From positions 682,001 to 746,000 of the forward strand of contig BQMF02000032.1 of assembly GCA_027922465.2 (NCBI GenBank): a stretch of DNA of 64,000 nucleotides, given 5' to 3'. The translations under genes were made by a program, and so were the position numbers. The notes below the pieces were generated by a model. That model had not been told where the DNA came from. It made no database searches and saw nothing but the letters and a program-made list of their open reading frames with translations. Every line of letters starts with the position of its first letter. Position 1 is the first letter of the stretch. Of the stretch, positions 1-13,085 are shown one piece after another. Source of the stretch: Turritopsis dohrnii. Lineage: Eukaryota; Cnidaria; Hydrozoa; Anthoathecata; Oceaniidae.

Positions 1-2902
1 GATCATGAAAGACCTTCAAAAAGCCATAGTCCAAAATTACATTCTGTATCCAGCAATAGGTCAAGCTGTTCATCAAGGCGGTCTTCAATAAGTCCAACTC
101 ATTCTCGCTCGAGAGATTCGTCTCGAGCTCCTTCCAGAAGTCCGTCACATCATCGCTCATCTGCCAGGTCGAAAAGCCCAGAAAGCAAATCTCACTCTGG
201 TTCGAAGAGAAGTCGTCGTTCATCGCTGAATGGTTCGGAATCACTCGACATCAGTAGTAAACTTAGTGAGTTATCGAATCCTGTACCGTATGACATCGAA
301 CATGAACGCAAATTACGTTTTTTATGTGGTGGTGCTTCTGGCGGTTCGGTAAGTTAATCACTTTTGTTTCTGCGATGTCACCTATCAGGTACCGTATTTC
401 CTCTAATAAACGCTGCCCTCTGGTAAACGCCGCCCTTATAGCCGAAAATTTGTGATGAACGCCGCCTTCTAATAAATCCCGCATCTTGAAAAGCGGCGTT
501 TATTAGGAAACATGCTAAGCAAGAAATAGTTTAATAGTTTTATTTGCTTTCTAACAACAAATTCTTTCAGGTTTGCATGAGTATATGATGTGTAATTAAT
601 TGCTATAAAAGTTTTCATCTCATAGAAGAGAACGGCGACAGTGATATTGCTCTTCATTTTCGTGAACATATCTTTTGTGTAAAACATTTTCACACAATCT
701 TTTGTAACGTTTTTTAGGATAGGAAACATTGTTGTTTAAGTTTGCTTTTATCCAATTTTTCATTTTGTAATAAACGCCGCCCTCTAATGAACGCCGCATC
801 CAAAAGCTAGCATTTGTAATAAACGCCGCGTCGTTTATTAGAGGAAACACGGTTACTATTGTTGTTGATGGTTTCTTCCATGATAGAGTAGGTTGACTGG
901 TCAAGCGAGTCAAACGTTTGATTTCACAGAGTGTCGTTGAAGATGCTCACGAAAGAATTTATTTTGTAAGAATTCTTCGCATGTCGATATGACACACAGC
1001 ATTCATTGATTTTTAAGAAAGCAAATGGATTAAATTCTAAGGGGCTCTTCATTATGGAGGTGGGCTGTCCCGGTTAACCGGGCTGGCTCGGTTAGGTGAG
1101 ATCTCGCTATTTTTAAGAAACGCATGAAAAAAATAAAATGTGTTCATATGACAAGCGAGCCAGCCCGCCTTACCGAGATCTCGCTTCCTGCACAAAGAAT
1201 GTGAGGTCACGTGATGTAAAAAATTCTATCCCGGTTGAGCGGGATGAAAATTATCATATGAACACGAGATAAAAATCAGCCCGCCTAGCCGAGCCAGCCC
1301 GGTCAACCCGGACAGCCCGCCTCCATATGAACAGCCCTTTAATCAGTCATGAGAGTTAGGCTAAGAAATGAGTTCACGAAAAAAATATCGAGATCGAGTT
1401 GAAGTGTCAGTCGCTCGCACTGAAAGCTGCTGATCAATAAAATCTTAAATTCTCAACTTTTGGCAAAAAATCAGTAAATGTGTTTGAATCCTATTTTCTA
1501 TCAGAAGGTTTCGGTTGTTTAACATGTTTGGCCTGCATAATCTCCTGTTGATGAAAAGTTTCTTTCTAGATGGAACGTCGCAATATATACGTTGGCGGAA
1601 TTGCTAATGGCACGAGCAGAGTTGATTTAGATGAGCGATTTCGACGGTTTGGAAAAATTGAAAAGATCACACTTCATTTCAGAGATAAAGGGTCAGTCTT
1701 AAGGATTGATAGAATATGGGCAAAGTTTGTTTCAGAGCTCTGTGATTTGGCGTTACGTGAATTCTGTTAAGGCATTTCATGTTAATACTTAATAATAGAA
1801 CATTCTGGAAGAAAGACCTTTCGATCACTATTATAAAGAGGCATTGGGCGATAACAAGAGAAATTTCTCTAGAAACTAGAAGCTCCGTGATATTTCGAAT
1901 TCACGTCGTCATTGAAACAAACCTCTTATGGGGATCTCTTCATCAGTCACCATTTTGCGTTTTATTGAAGCGAGAATATTTGCGTAAGTCTTAATAGTGA
2001 CCACGAAATTGCGATCGTTCGCTCATCGATGAATGGAATTCGCAATTCGCACAACCGGGGAGAAAAGTAAAACGTAACAGTGCTACTGGATGTTAAATGC
2101 TAAAACCCACAGCAGTTTTTTTTGGACTATGGTTGTTCTTTGTATTATTTTTAAAATTTTGATTGTGTTTAGAGATAATTATGCTTTCATTGTCTTTGAC
2201 GAGCCAGAAAACGCCATGAGAGCAATAGAGGGTTCGTATTGATTGTTCTTGGTATTACAGGTGTATGATTTTTATAAGTGTGTCTGAACAGCTAACCACA
2301 GCTGAAATACAAACCTGTTCAACCCCAGTCTTGTTAGAGCAAATGGAATAACGGTAATGATTTGAATGAATACGGTGTTGGCCCTTGGTGTTATGCATGG
2401 TTGCGAGAGATACAGAATTTAATTTGGCTTTCAGATTGCTTCGTCTTTTTTATTTCTTGTGTTTGTTTGAGCTAACAACTGTATTCAACCGGTTTTCAGA
2501 AGGAAATGACGACCCAGAATATCCACCATTAGAGTTATGCTTTGGCGGAAGAAGAACGTTCGTTGGTGGCAGCTACGTTGATTTTGGTACGTATGATAGT
2601 GAGTAATCTACTAGGAGGGGCAATGGATCATTTTGAGGTTTGGGTTGGGATTACAACCCCCAAAAATACCCTGATGAGTTGTATTGGAGAGCTCTCCAAT
2701 ATTATGCGAATGACTTTTAGGTTAATCCTTACTAAACAAAAGGGATTTTTTTCTTCTAGATGGAAACAATGAGTACTTGGAAGAAAAGGAGACTACTTCT
2801 CGAAATCGTTGCTGTGATTCTCCAGAAGATGATTTCGACCAACTGCTCAAACTGGCAATGAGAGACAGTAAAAAAAAAGAAACTACACCAGAATGGACAT
2901 GA
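1..2902 (+). CDS. PPARGC1: PGC-1 family transcriptional coactivator, C-terminal part (5' end outside window)
   Basis: Five exons fit in one frame: 1-348, 1570-1691, 2173-2231, 2500-2586 and 2760-2902 (stop TGA 2900-2902), all with GT-AG borders. The first exon encodes a serine/arginine-rich stretch (many RS, RSR and SP pairs). The next three encode an RRM: RNP2-like IYVGGI, RNP1-like DNYAFIVF, then LELCFGGRRTFVGGSY. The tail has DDFDQLLKLAMRDSKK. The order RS region, ERR+IYVG, LxFxGRRxF, then a D-FD-LLK-A tail is that of PGC-1alpha/PGC-1beta/PRC, which bridge nuclear receptors and NRF-1 to transcription and RNA processing. The N-terminal activation domain and LXXLL motifs would lie upstream of base 1 and cannot be checked. 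Intron 1 holds two MITEs. An ordinary SR splicing factor is the alternative, but the CFGGRR segment and acidic tail argue against it. Confidence 0.85.
392..852. mobile_element. MITE, CCGTATTTCCTC termini
   Basis: The left end CCGTATTTCCTCTAATAAAC is mirrored at the right by GAGGAAACACGG preceded by a second run of AATAAACGCCGC repeats in inverse orientation. The flank is TA on the left and TT on the right, suggesting a TA target with one change. Motif AATAAACGCCGC recurs several times inside on both strands. It has no coding potential and sits in intron 1 of the PGC-1-like gene. Confidence 0.75.
1041..1339. mobile_element. MITE, GGGCTSTTCAT termini
   Basis: Long imperfect inverted repeats: left GGGGCTCTTCATTATGGAGG continuing through GGGCTGTCCCGGTTAACCGG, right the reverse complement starting GGGCTGTTCATATGGAGG. 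Internal GC-rich blocks (AGATCTCGCT, CAGCCCGCC) are also mirrored, so the whole unit could fold into a hairpin. The flanks are TAA-like, as in Harbinger-type targets, but the match is not exact. Noncoding, in intron 1 of the PGC-1-like gene. Confidence 0.75.
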
Positions 2903-3301
2903 CGTCATATACGCACGGCATTGTTGTTCCGCGTTATTGTTTAACTTTGTGAGTGTAAAGACTTTCGTTTATGTGTGTTCTCAGAACGCTATTATGGATT
3001 ATATAGTTTTTCTGCTGCCTTCGGCGATGTGTTAATCCTGTACAAGATAAGTCAAGAGTTACTCACAGAAGAGAAAGTATTTTTGTATAAAAAAATGTGG
3101 CTGTGATTTCCACTCGACCATTCCATTCCATTACGTTAATGGTAGAAATTTTCGCGTGTACTAATTTTCGCGTATTTCTGACTTTTTTTTTATCAAACTT
3201 GAAAATATCGTTTCGGACATACAACTTTATTATGAAAAGGATAACCAGAAGCTTGATCACAATTGAAAGTAAAAGATGAAAAAAAAAAAAATAATGACGT
3301 T
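2903..3301. other. Intergenic: 3' flank of the PGC-1-like gene
   Basis: AT-rich 3' flank following the stop codon. No AATAAA close to the stop and no convincing coding segment were found; poly(A)/poly(T) runs near 3185 and 3280 are the only notable features. Confidence 0.4.
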
Positions 3302-4170
3302 TCAATTTAATAATTTCAATGGTACTAATTGTTCTTGAACATTCAAGGTCGGTTTAACATGCTTAATGTGCAATGCTTCTGCCAGTTTTCTTTTTAATTT
3401 ATTATTTCTATATCCACTAGACAGAATTTCGAAGTCATTAATACCAACACTTTGGTGCCCAGTCTTTTGTACGTGTTCAACAAGCTGGGACTTTTTATCA
3501 CGTCCGTGGTGGTCAGTGATACGCTCTGTAAATCTTCTTCCGACTTCTCCTACGTATGTAGCACCGCAAGACGAGTTAGGGCATGTAGCTTTGTATATCA
3601 AATCATGCTTGTGCTTTTCATCAATTTTATCTTTGACATTATCAAACTTATTCGCAAAAGGGCTGTGCACGAAAATTAATACTGTTTGTTTTTAGATTTC
3701 TATGCTCTTTTGACCCCCAGGATAATTTGATTGATGATACATGAACTTAATATCATTACATACATCGTTACATGTATGTAACGCTTATGTAGTGATATAA
3801 ACTAGTCAACTATAATCGTTCTTTTCTTTATGGTAGCATTTCCACTTTGAGCAGCCATTTACGAATATCCATCGAGAAAGTAGCTTTGACAAATCGCGTT
3901 TAAGTGTTGTCTTTGGTAAATCATTATTTCTACAATTGTTTTGAGCTTGTCCACTGTCTTCCTTGTATAATTTACCGATAATTATAATTTCCTGAGGCTC
4001 CGTGTGTTTTGCTTCAAACAATGTGCTTTTCTTTGTTGCTGGCATCCGAAATGTCAACAAACATGGAAATTCTAAAACAACCTGGACAAGAAGAGAACGG
4101 TTATAATGGGTCGCTATAAGGTATACAATGACTCGCGTTATTTTCTTCTTATATTGAAGATAATTAGTCA
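3302..4170 (-). mobile_element. Penelope-like element remnant with GIY-YIG endonuclease
   Basis: The open stretch 3670 to 3302 encodes a GIY-YIG nuclease domain: YKATCPNSSCGATYVGEVGR carries a CX4-5C knuckle followed by the YVG half of GIY-YIG, then RxxxRxxDH, an ExxQKTGH segment and a conserved end (AEALHIKHVKPTLNVQE). This layout is the C-terminal endonuclease of Penelope-like retroelements. The reverse transcriptase is not visible; bases 4170 to 3700 upstream are noncoding-looking element sequence that recurs at 29188-29530. It is therefore a 5'-truncated or decayed copy. The reading frame of the nuclease itself has no internal stop over about 120 codons. Confidence 0.8.
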
Positions 4171-4185
4171 AGGAAAATTGACTAA

Positions 4186-4281
4186 TTTCAAAAATTGGTC
4201 AGGGAAAAGTGACTAAAATTTCCTTAGGTGCCTAAAATTTTCCCCGGCTAAAATTTTTACCGACTTTTTTCCCCGATAAGG
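4186..4281. repeat. Terminal fragment of the TACCTTATC element family
   Basis: The stretch ends TTTTTTCCCCGATAAGGTA and contains repeated GGGAAAAxTGACTAA/AAATTTTCCCCGG motifs, matching the right ends of the elements at 24155-24277 and 33235-34101. A left partner with TACCTTATC was not found nearby, so this looks like a solo end. Confidence 0.5.
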
Positions 4282-4985
4282 TATTATGAGTTGTTTCGAT
4301 CCATTGTTTGAATCGTAAAATTATAGATCTCAGCAGCATAATTTTATACTGTGCACGTATTTAAATGAATCAGTTTAAAATTTTTATAATGTGTTCGCTG
4401 ATAGTCCCGGTGGGCAATATTAGGCGATTTTCACCCTGATATTCTTATAGAAGATGTTTTTATAAAAAAGCGTAATGTTTGTTACGTAGTTGGATAAGTG
4501 TAAACACGTGTTTTTGTCTATCCGTTTAAACTGATCCATTTAAATGGATAAAGTAGCTATTCCAGGCTTGAAACTCCGGTACAACAATTTGATGAAAAAC
4601 TGAATTTACGCAGAATTTAGTAGTTTCACGAGATAGGCGAAAGTCAGTTTTAGATTTTGTTCATCATCTTCCAACTGTTCGTGTTACTGTTACACCGTAG
4701 TATTCAATACTTAACCGCTTACGTGAAGTAGTGCCATATTCACGTGCAAGATATTCTTTTTTTTTTTAAAATTAAAACTCACTTCAGAAATGAATCGTGA
4801 TTCAATATACAAAACCATTTGGGTTATTCTTTTCTTTTTGAATCAGAGTTTGAAACGCAGATTTCTAATGGATTTTTCGCTTTGATTTTTTTTCGAAAAT
4901 TCTTTCTCTTTAGGCTCTTACATATTTCTTTAACAAATCTTATTTTGATGTAACATACGTATTCATGGTTACAGTTCACATATTG

Positions 4986-6092
4986 GCCCAAGCCACACGA
5001 GCAGATTAATTAATTGACCAGATTCATTAATGAATCTAAATGTAATGAATCGGCGTAACAACGGTAGATTCATTATTTGTTTCATAATGAATGTAAAAAT
5101 TATTGAACTGTGTGACTACGGCTTTATGAAAGAATCATTAGTTGCAGCTAATGAAAATTATATTTGTAAGAGAAGATATACTTGCATGTAGATGATATTT
5201 TACAAGCAAACATGAACTAACGAGAAGATAAGGTGATCAAGTTTTCACAACGCAATTCATTGAAATATAAACATTTCTTCTAAAATCGCTTCAAAAACTT
5301 CTTTTGTCAAAGATTTTCTCTCTGGTGTCACCATAAAGTTTGATAAGGGATCAGTGAGTACTGAAAAGATTTGTTTCTTCTAAAGTCCAATTTCTTGATG
5401 TACCGTATTCTCTGATAATAAATTCTTTTTTAAATTCTTTATTAGGGAGGGGCGCTAATTGGAGAGGGGCGCTTACAAAAACATTTTGAAATGGCCATGC
5501 TAGTTGAGAACGAGGCATTACTTTTTATCATAAAAGAGTAAAAACAACTGCGTTTTTCATGCAACGAAATAAGATTTTGTACTTGTGACTTGTTGTTGTA
5601 GTTGTTAATATGAGAATATTTTTACAGGATAAAAACTTCAGTTACAAACTGCTATCAATAGTCTTCCGTTTCTATCACAGAACTTTCGCTTTTTATTCAA
5701 AAAGTTCTAATCACCGCCCGGGCGCTTATTAATTTCTGAGTAATTTGTAGTCACTCTAATAAGCGCCCGGGCGCTTACTGGAGAGGGGCGCTAGTTAGAG
5801 AGAATCGGTAGTTTTTTACTCCATGATGTTCGTTTCTTGTTTCTTTTCAACTTTAAAACTTTTTTAAAACCACATGAAATTTAAAATTTTTCCTGTCTCC
5901 TGCAAACACCTGTGATTTCAAAAGAAATGTACATTAATTATTTCATGTAATGAATCTTTTGGATTCATTACATCGATTCGTTAGATGAAGATTCATTATT
6001 AAAAAAAATTCTGTAGTCATGCTAGAGATGAATTATTTGGACAGACTAATTAATGAATCCAGATTAATTAATTAATCCCGTGTGACTTGGGC
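4986..6092. mobile_element. TIR element, GCCCAAGYCACACG termini, 5-bp target duplication
   Basis: Left end GCCCAAGCCACACGAGCAGA and right end CCCGTGTGACTTGGGC are inverted, followed inward on both sides by ATTAATTAATT and ATTCATTAATGAATC runs. It is flanked by perfect direct repeats TATTG (4981-4985 and 6093-6097). No protein is encoded. A second MITE (5403-5808) is inserted in its middle, so this element is the older of the two. Confidence 0.8.
5403..5808. mobile_element. MITE nested in the 4986-6092 element
   Basis: Termini CCGTATTCTCTGATAAT and (reverse complement) CCGATTCTCTCTAACTAGC are flanked by TA on both sides (5401-5402, 5809-5810). Interior repeats of GGGGCGCTTA / GCCCGGGCGCTTATT in both orientations parallel the repeated AATAAACGCCGC of the MITE at 392-852. 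The two are probably members of one superfamily with TA targets. Confidence 0.75.
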
Positions 6093-6097
6093 TATTG

Positions 6098-8734
6098 TGT
6101 ATATTTCTTTTGTTTGTTGCAAATACTTTCTGTTATTTCTAGTTAAGCCATTTACACTTTTAAAAAGGTATTTTAGCATCAGTGTAACTACGGCCTAAGA
6201 CATAAGAAAAAGTACCTAAGTCTTGTGCAGATTTTCAAAGTTTAGATCTATTTGGTTTGTAATATTGGTTTGTAAGTCAGTTTTGAAATATCACCACCGT
6301 TTTGTGCCACATGGTTACACTGCTCCTCAAACTATTCGTTGTATTGTAAAACTTATCCGACCTTTGGTCTGCTTATTCTTAGTCTACTGCGAGGGCAGAA
6401 CTTCTTGCTAGTTTTATCTGTAGTTTAAGTCTATGGTAAAAATGAGGTTTCGCTTAAAATTGAGGTTCTACTGTATTTTTGTGTGGGCTCAATTTGCTGA
6501 CGTGTGCTTCAACTTGTTCATCAAAACAAACTTTCAAACAAAATATGGTTTTTATATATGTTTACTAATCTGACTTTGTCTATCCATTTTTAAAAATGTA
6601 CATATTTTGTTATTGCTGATCTGAAAATTCTTAAGTACGTTCTGAAATGACCACCTAATTTTCCTGCAGCCATACCACACATTTTATTTTAAATTTGTTT
6701 TTAACAAGTCTGATGCACCACACTGAATTACAGTTGACCCAACCAAGGTATTTAATGCAGCTCGGACGTTTGGCGTTTCAGCTTTATCATCTATGCCGTT
6801 CTCTTTAATTCGGTTTTCCTGTCCGAGTGTTTTTGAATTGAAAAAACCCCAGCTTGGACTTTGCGTTCAATCTCCTAAAAATGACGATGGTTTGTTTGAA
6901 AATATAGATCCTCTCTTGTGGTAAAACGAAGTTCACGTCAATTCATCCAGCATAGAAAATCGGCTATTCACAGATGAGGTCTAGTTGTTTATCGCTAAAA
7001 TTCTTTCTTTTTTGTCGTCATGGCTACAGATAGAGTATGTATCAGCTTTGATTAAATGAGAAAAGGAGACAGAGAGACTAATAATAAACTTTTAATTACT
7101 GAGAACAATTTTATTTTATCTAAATGGGATTGTTTTTTTGCATTTTACAAATTCCATATTTCGAACATACAAAAGGGAAAATGATGAGAAATTTTAATAA
7201 CATTTTTATGGTATGAGACAGGTTTTAACGCCACTCCTTTTTGCTCCGTTTTTTACTAATAGCATTTAAAGGAGTGAAAGAAGAATTTAATGTTGTTTAA
7301 ATGCTTTTATCTCCTTAATGTTGTTTACATGCTTTTATCTTCTTTAAAACATGATCATGACGGACTACCAGAATGCAGTGAGAAAAGTCAATAAAAACAC
7401 TTCCATGTGCATGGGGTAATAAAAGGCTTTCACGAACTGAAATACCTATAGAGCAGTGCTTAAAAGTGATCCCAAAGCAGAAATAATTATAACATTGTAG
7501 CAGCCTTTTTCACTATTAAGGAGATAACAACATTCTGCTGGGAACGACGAATCAGGATATTAGAAAAATACAAGCGTTCAGAAAAAACTTCCTTAGTTTT
7601 GCTGTTATTTTCTTCATTACTTCTTTTTAAAAACCCTTTCTTTTTTCACTTTCCATTTATCTTTTCAATCAAGAGCAAAACCAACTGCATAAAGCTTGTT
7701 ACCTCTTTATTCATGGAAAACCTAAAGTAGTTCCTTGTGGTGGCATCGTGAAAGATTTCAATATATCGTTTTTACTTCAGTTGTTATAAAGGTTTTTAAT
7801 TCATTCAATAATGAGGATGTGATAACAACTTCTCCCAGTCAAAGTTGTTGATGATGAGTATGTGTTTTTTCCAGCTTGCTTTGTGTGCATTATTGCTACT
7901 CGATTTCATCGATCACTATTCAACACCATATTCGGCTGCAAGTTGACTCGAGAAGGACAAACGTCTTTCATAGAGTGCTTTAGTAGAGTTTTTGCATCGA
8001 AACTTTGAAAATTGCAGATAGCTAAATGAACTTTTTTAAAATTGCATAACATCGACAGGCTTATACGCTTCTACATTTTTGTTGTCATGGCAAAACTGTG
8101 CGATTCGTAAGGTTAGAAATTACAGTTAGAAATCTGTAAGGTTGGAAATCTGAGTAATTGAAATATTCAAGGAAAGGGTGGGTGAAAGAAGGAAGGAATG
8201 CGATGATATCACAGTTAGAACTCTTTCCTCAAAAAACTAAGCAAAACATAAGTGGGGTGATCTTTTACTTTGACAGCGGGGAATCTGAGGAGAAATCAGC
8301 CCATGTACATTGAGAATTGCTAAATGGATCTGTTTATTACAAGAAAAATTCACGTTTAGGAGTTCGAGAAATTGTAATTTCGTATATTGTTTCTAGATAA
8401 AAATAAAAGTTATGAAGTACACTAAACACCCATGTTTTTTACACGAACTCAAAATAGTTTGATTGACGTGTGTGTAAATAGGTATTGTTCTTTGTATAAA
8501 AACTAATATTTGATTGGTCGAGTAACAAAATATTAAAAATAACGTGATTTGCATAACAATTAGATCTGATCATCATTTTTTTCTAAAATAGCCGCCCGTA
8601 AAAATTAAAGATCAGAATTATCAACGCTGGTTCGTTGTACACAGGAAAAAAAATTATTGAAAACTTTTAACCGGATCGCTGGTCGATACCGTATCAATAC
8701 TGCTGGACAGTAAAATATTCATTAAAGAAGAAAA
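6098..8734. other. Intergenic / upstream region of the EGR gene
   Basis: No coding segment recognised. AT-rich sequence with scattered short homopolymers; near-duplicates of GCTTTTATCT... occur at 7300-7340. No perfect CArG box (CC-A/T6-GG), the element that drives EGR genes in vertebrates, was found in the last 500 bp before the start codon, though AT-rich partial matches exist (around 8585). No TIR element could be delimited here. Confidence 0.4.
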
Positions 8735-10838
<2,104 letters not shown>

Positions 10839-12470
10839 ATATTCAAATATGGCATGGGTTTATTTATTTTCATTTCAGTTCTGGTGTTTGGATTCTCTCT
10901 GGAACTTTTTGTATATTTCAACGTGCCTGCTGGCAGGTGCTGCAGAGACTGTAAATACTAAGTGTTATATGAGGATTAAAGACTATAAGCCAGGCTGGTC
11001 CTGGCAACATTTTTTTATACAAAGACTTATTCTTTAATGATACTTTTTTTTTTTTTTTGCATCAATGCATCTCTTAATGATTATTAACAATTCCTTTTTT
11101 CTTTAAGTGGAAAATCAGCTAATTTTTGTCTTACCTTCAGGACAAACTAATCACAGAAATACGTATTCTATGCTAATCAAACAGTTTTCCTTTTGATTTT
11201 TTTTGTAACTTCCAAACATGTATTGAAAAAAAACAGACAGCATTACTAACAACATTAAGAACACACCCCAGATTCCCCACTTCTGCAAGTCATTATGGCT
11301 TATCCTTTCTTTCCAGTCCAATATTATGATGTTAGTAATGTCGGACCATTTATTTACGGTTCACTTGCGTGTAGTTTTTTTATCTGTGTTGTAGTATAAC
11401 TTTACACTCATTATACTATAGGCCTAAAATCTGTCAGCGGTGGATAAGGGAGATAATAGGCCGAAATCCACCAAGACAGGATCTCCCTCTGATGAACACG
11501 TTATGGATAATGTACTACGAACTGATGTTGTATTGTGGCTATGCATGTTTTAATAGTTTTTGCCTTGCGTTAAGAAGATCTGCTTTGCAGCTTCTTAAAT
11601 CCATATTTATGTGAATGATTACGGATCTCTTAACGCCTGGCCCGATTACACAATTTTTCCAAATGCTGTTAAAAAATACCAAAAAAAAGGACACATCTTG
11701 AAGTGTTTTGCTGGTTAACTCACTTCAGATACAAATACATTCTAAAAATATAAATATCGTTGTTTTTTGTCCGTTACCTCACCTTTTGCCCTATATCATG
11801 GCGTCAGTTCATATCATCCGTTGATTTTATTCTTTCATATATGAAGAATAAATTTTATCGTTGTTGTAATTTCCGGGTTCTTTTACAAAATTCTTATGTC
11901 CACACTGCGATTAGGGTCTAACCATTCCGAAAATTAACACCGTCCCAGTTAAAACTCAAGTTTTAATACGAGAACTTTCAAACTTATTCTTTTTCCCGAC
12001 GTGTTGTATCTTTGTTATAGAATAAGATACTATCAAAAGCTATCCCAGTCACTGCAAGACCAACTCGATAATAAAAGCCGTCTGGATATTATAAGAATTT
12101 CTTTACAGATCGGTTAGATCTATGCATTCTAAGGCGTTTTCGCGGTTCCTGAGACATGCTGGACTGATTTTCAAGAAGCGCTTTCCGGTTGATGTGAAAA
12201 TAAGATTCCTGAGAAATATCACTTAACATTCAAGTTTGATGTTAAGGTAAGAGAAACCTGTCCTTCCCAACATGTGGAATTGCACGTAGTTCTGAATTTT
12301 AATTGATATGAACATGACCAAAATATCCATATTTGCATTTTTCCTGGTTTTTATTTATTTGAGTTTCGCGAATAACTCAATTGAAAGGCACACGATTGAA
12401 GTGATTGATCATTTACAATCCTTGTTATTCAAATGAAAAAAGTCAATCAATACTGAAGAAAACACCACGA
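10839..12470. other. 3' flank of EGR and intergenic sequence
   Basis: Likely 3' UTR of the EGR gene follows the stop; the first good AATAAA on this strand is at 11847-11852, giving a UTR near 1 kb if used. No further open segment with coding character was seen on either strand up to the hairpin at 12475. Confidence 0.4.
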
Positions 12471-12474
12471 GCTT

Positions 12475-12547
12475 CAACCTCGAACCCAGGGTCTCTTGCC
12501 TTTTGGATCCCGTAATTGAAAAGGTAAGAGACCCTGGGTTCGAGGTT
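12475..12547. repeat. Long near-perfect inverted repeat (hairpin)
   Basis: Two arms of about 29 bases, AACCTCGAACCCAGGGTCTC at the left and GAGACCCTGGGTTCGAGGTT at the right, with matching inner parts TTGCCTTTT / AAAAGGTAA, enclose a loop of about 15 bases. The GGTTCGAG segment resembles a tRNA B box, so back-to-back SINE ends are one possibility. Confidence 0.8.
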
Positions 12548-12838
12548 AGACGAGCTTACGTGAATACAAAACAAAAAAAACAATGGACGGGCCAAGGAAA
12601 TAACATATCCATCATCATTATGACTAATCATAAATCGAAATATTTCGTGGTACATATAAATTCCTACAAAATAATCCTACATAAAAATTTCAATTCCATT
12701 TTTTCGAAATGTTTAAAAAATATTAAAAATGTTCTAACATTGGTGATCGACATTTAAAAGTCGATTGTCTCTTCTCAGTTTTTAATCGCTAATAAGTTAC
12801 TGTACAAAAAATATATTGTCAAATGAGACCTAAAGGCC

Positions 12839-12844
12839 TTTATT
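12839..12844 (-). terminator. Candidate polyadenylation signal of the sideroflexin gene
   Basis: AATAAA on the - strand (TTTATT on +) about 230 bases past the proposed stop codon of the sideroflexin gene, in the context CAATAAAGG. No transcript evidence. Confidence 0.35.
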
Positions 12845-12999
12845 GAAGTATACTGTGTGGACTTGTCCTCTCGTTCTCTCCATTATACTTTGTTGCAATT
12901 CCGTTTCCAATAAACCTACCGAAAGTGAACTAAAAGCAAAAACAAAGCTGTATAAGCAAGAGTGATGACATCAGAATGTTACGTCATTCACAGCAACTA

Positions 13000-13085
13000 T
13001 TTAAGTAGTGTGGCTAGTTAATATTCGTTTAAGTAGTGTGGCTAGTTCATATTCGTTTAAGTAGTGTGGCTAGTTAATATTCGTT
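13000..13085. repeat. Tandem repeat, about 28-bp unit, three copies
   Basis: Three successive copies of a unit containing TTTAAGTAGTGTGGCTAGTT followed by (A/C)ATATTCG. The repeat touches the last proposed codons of the sideroflexin gene. Confidence 0.85.
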
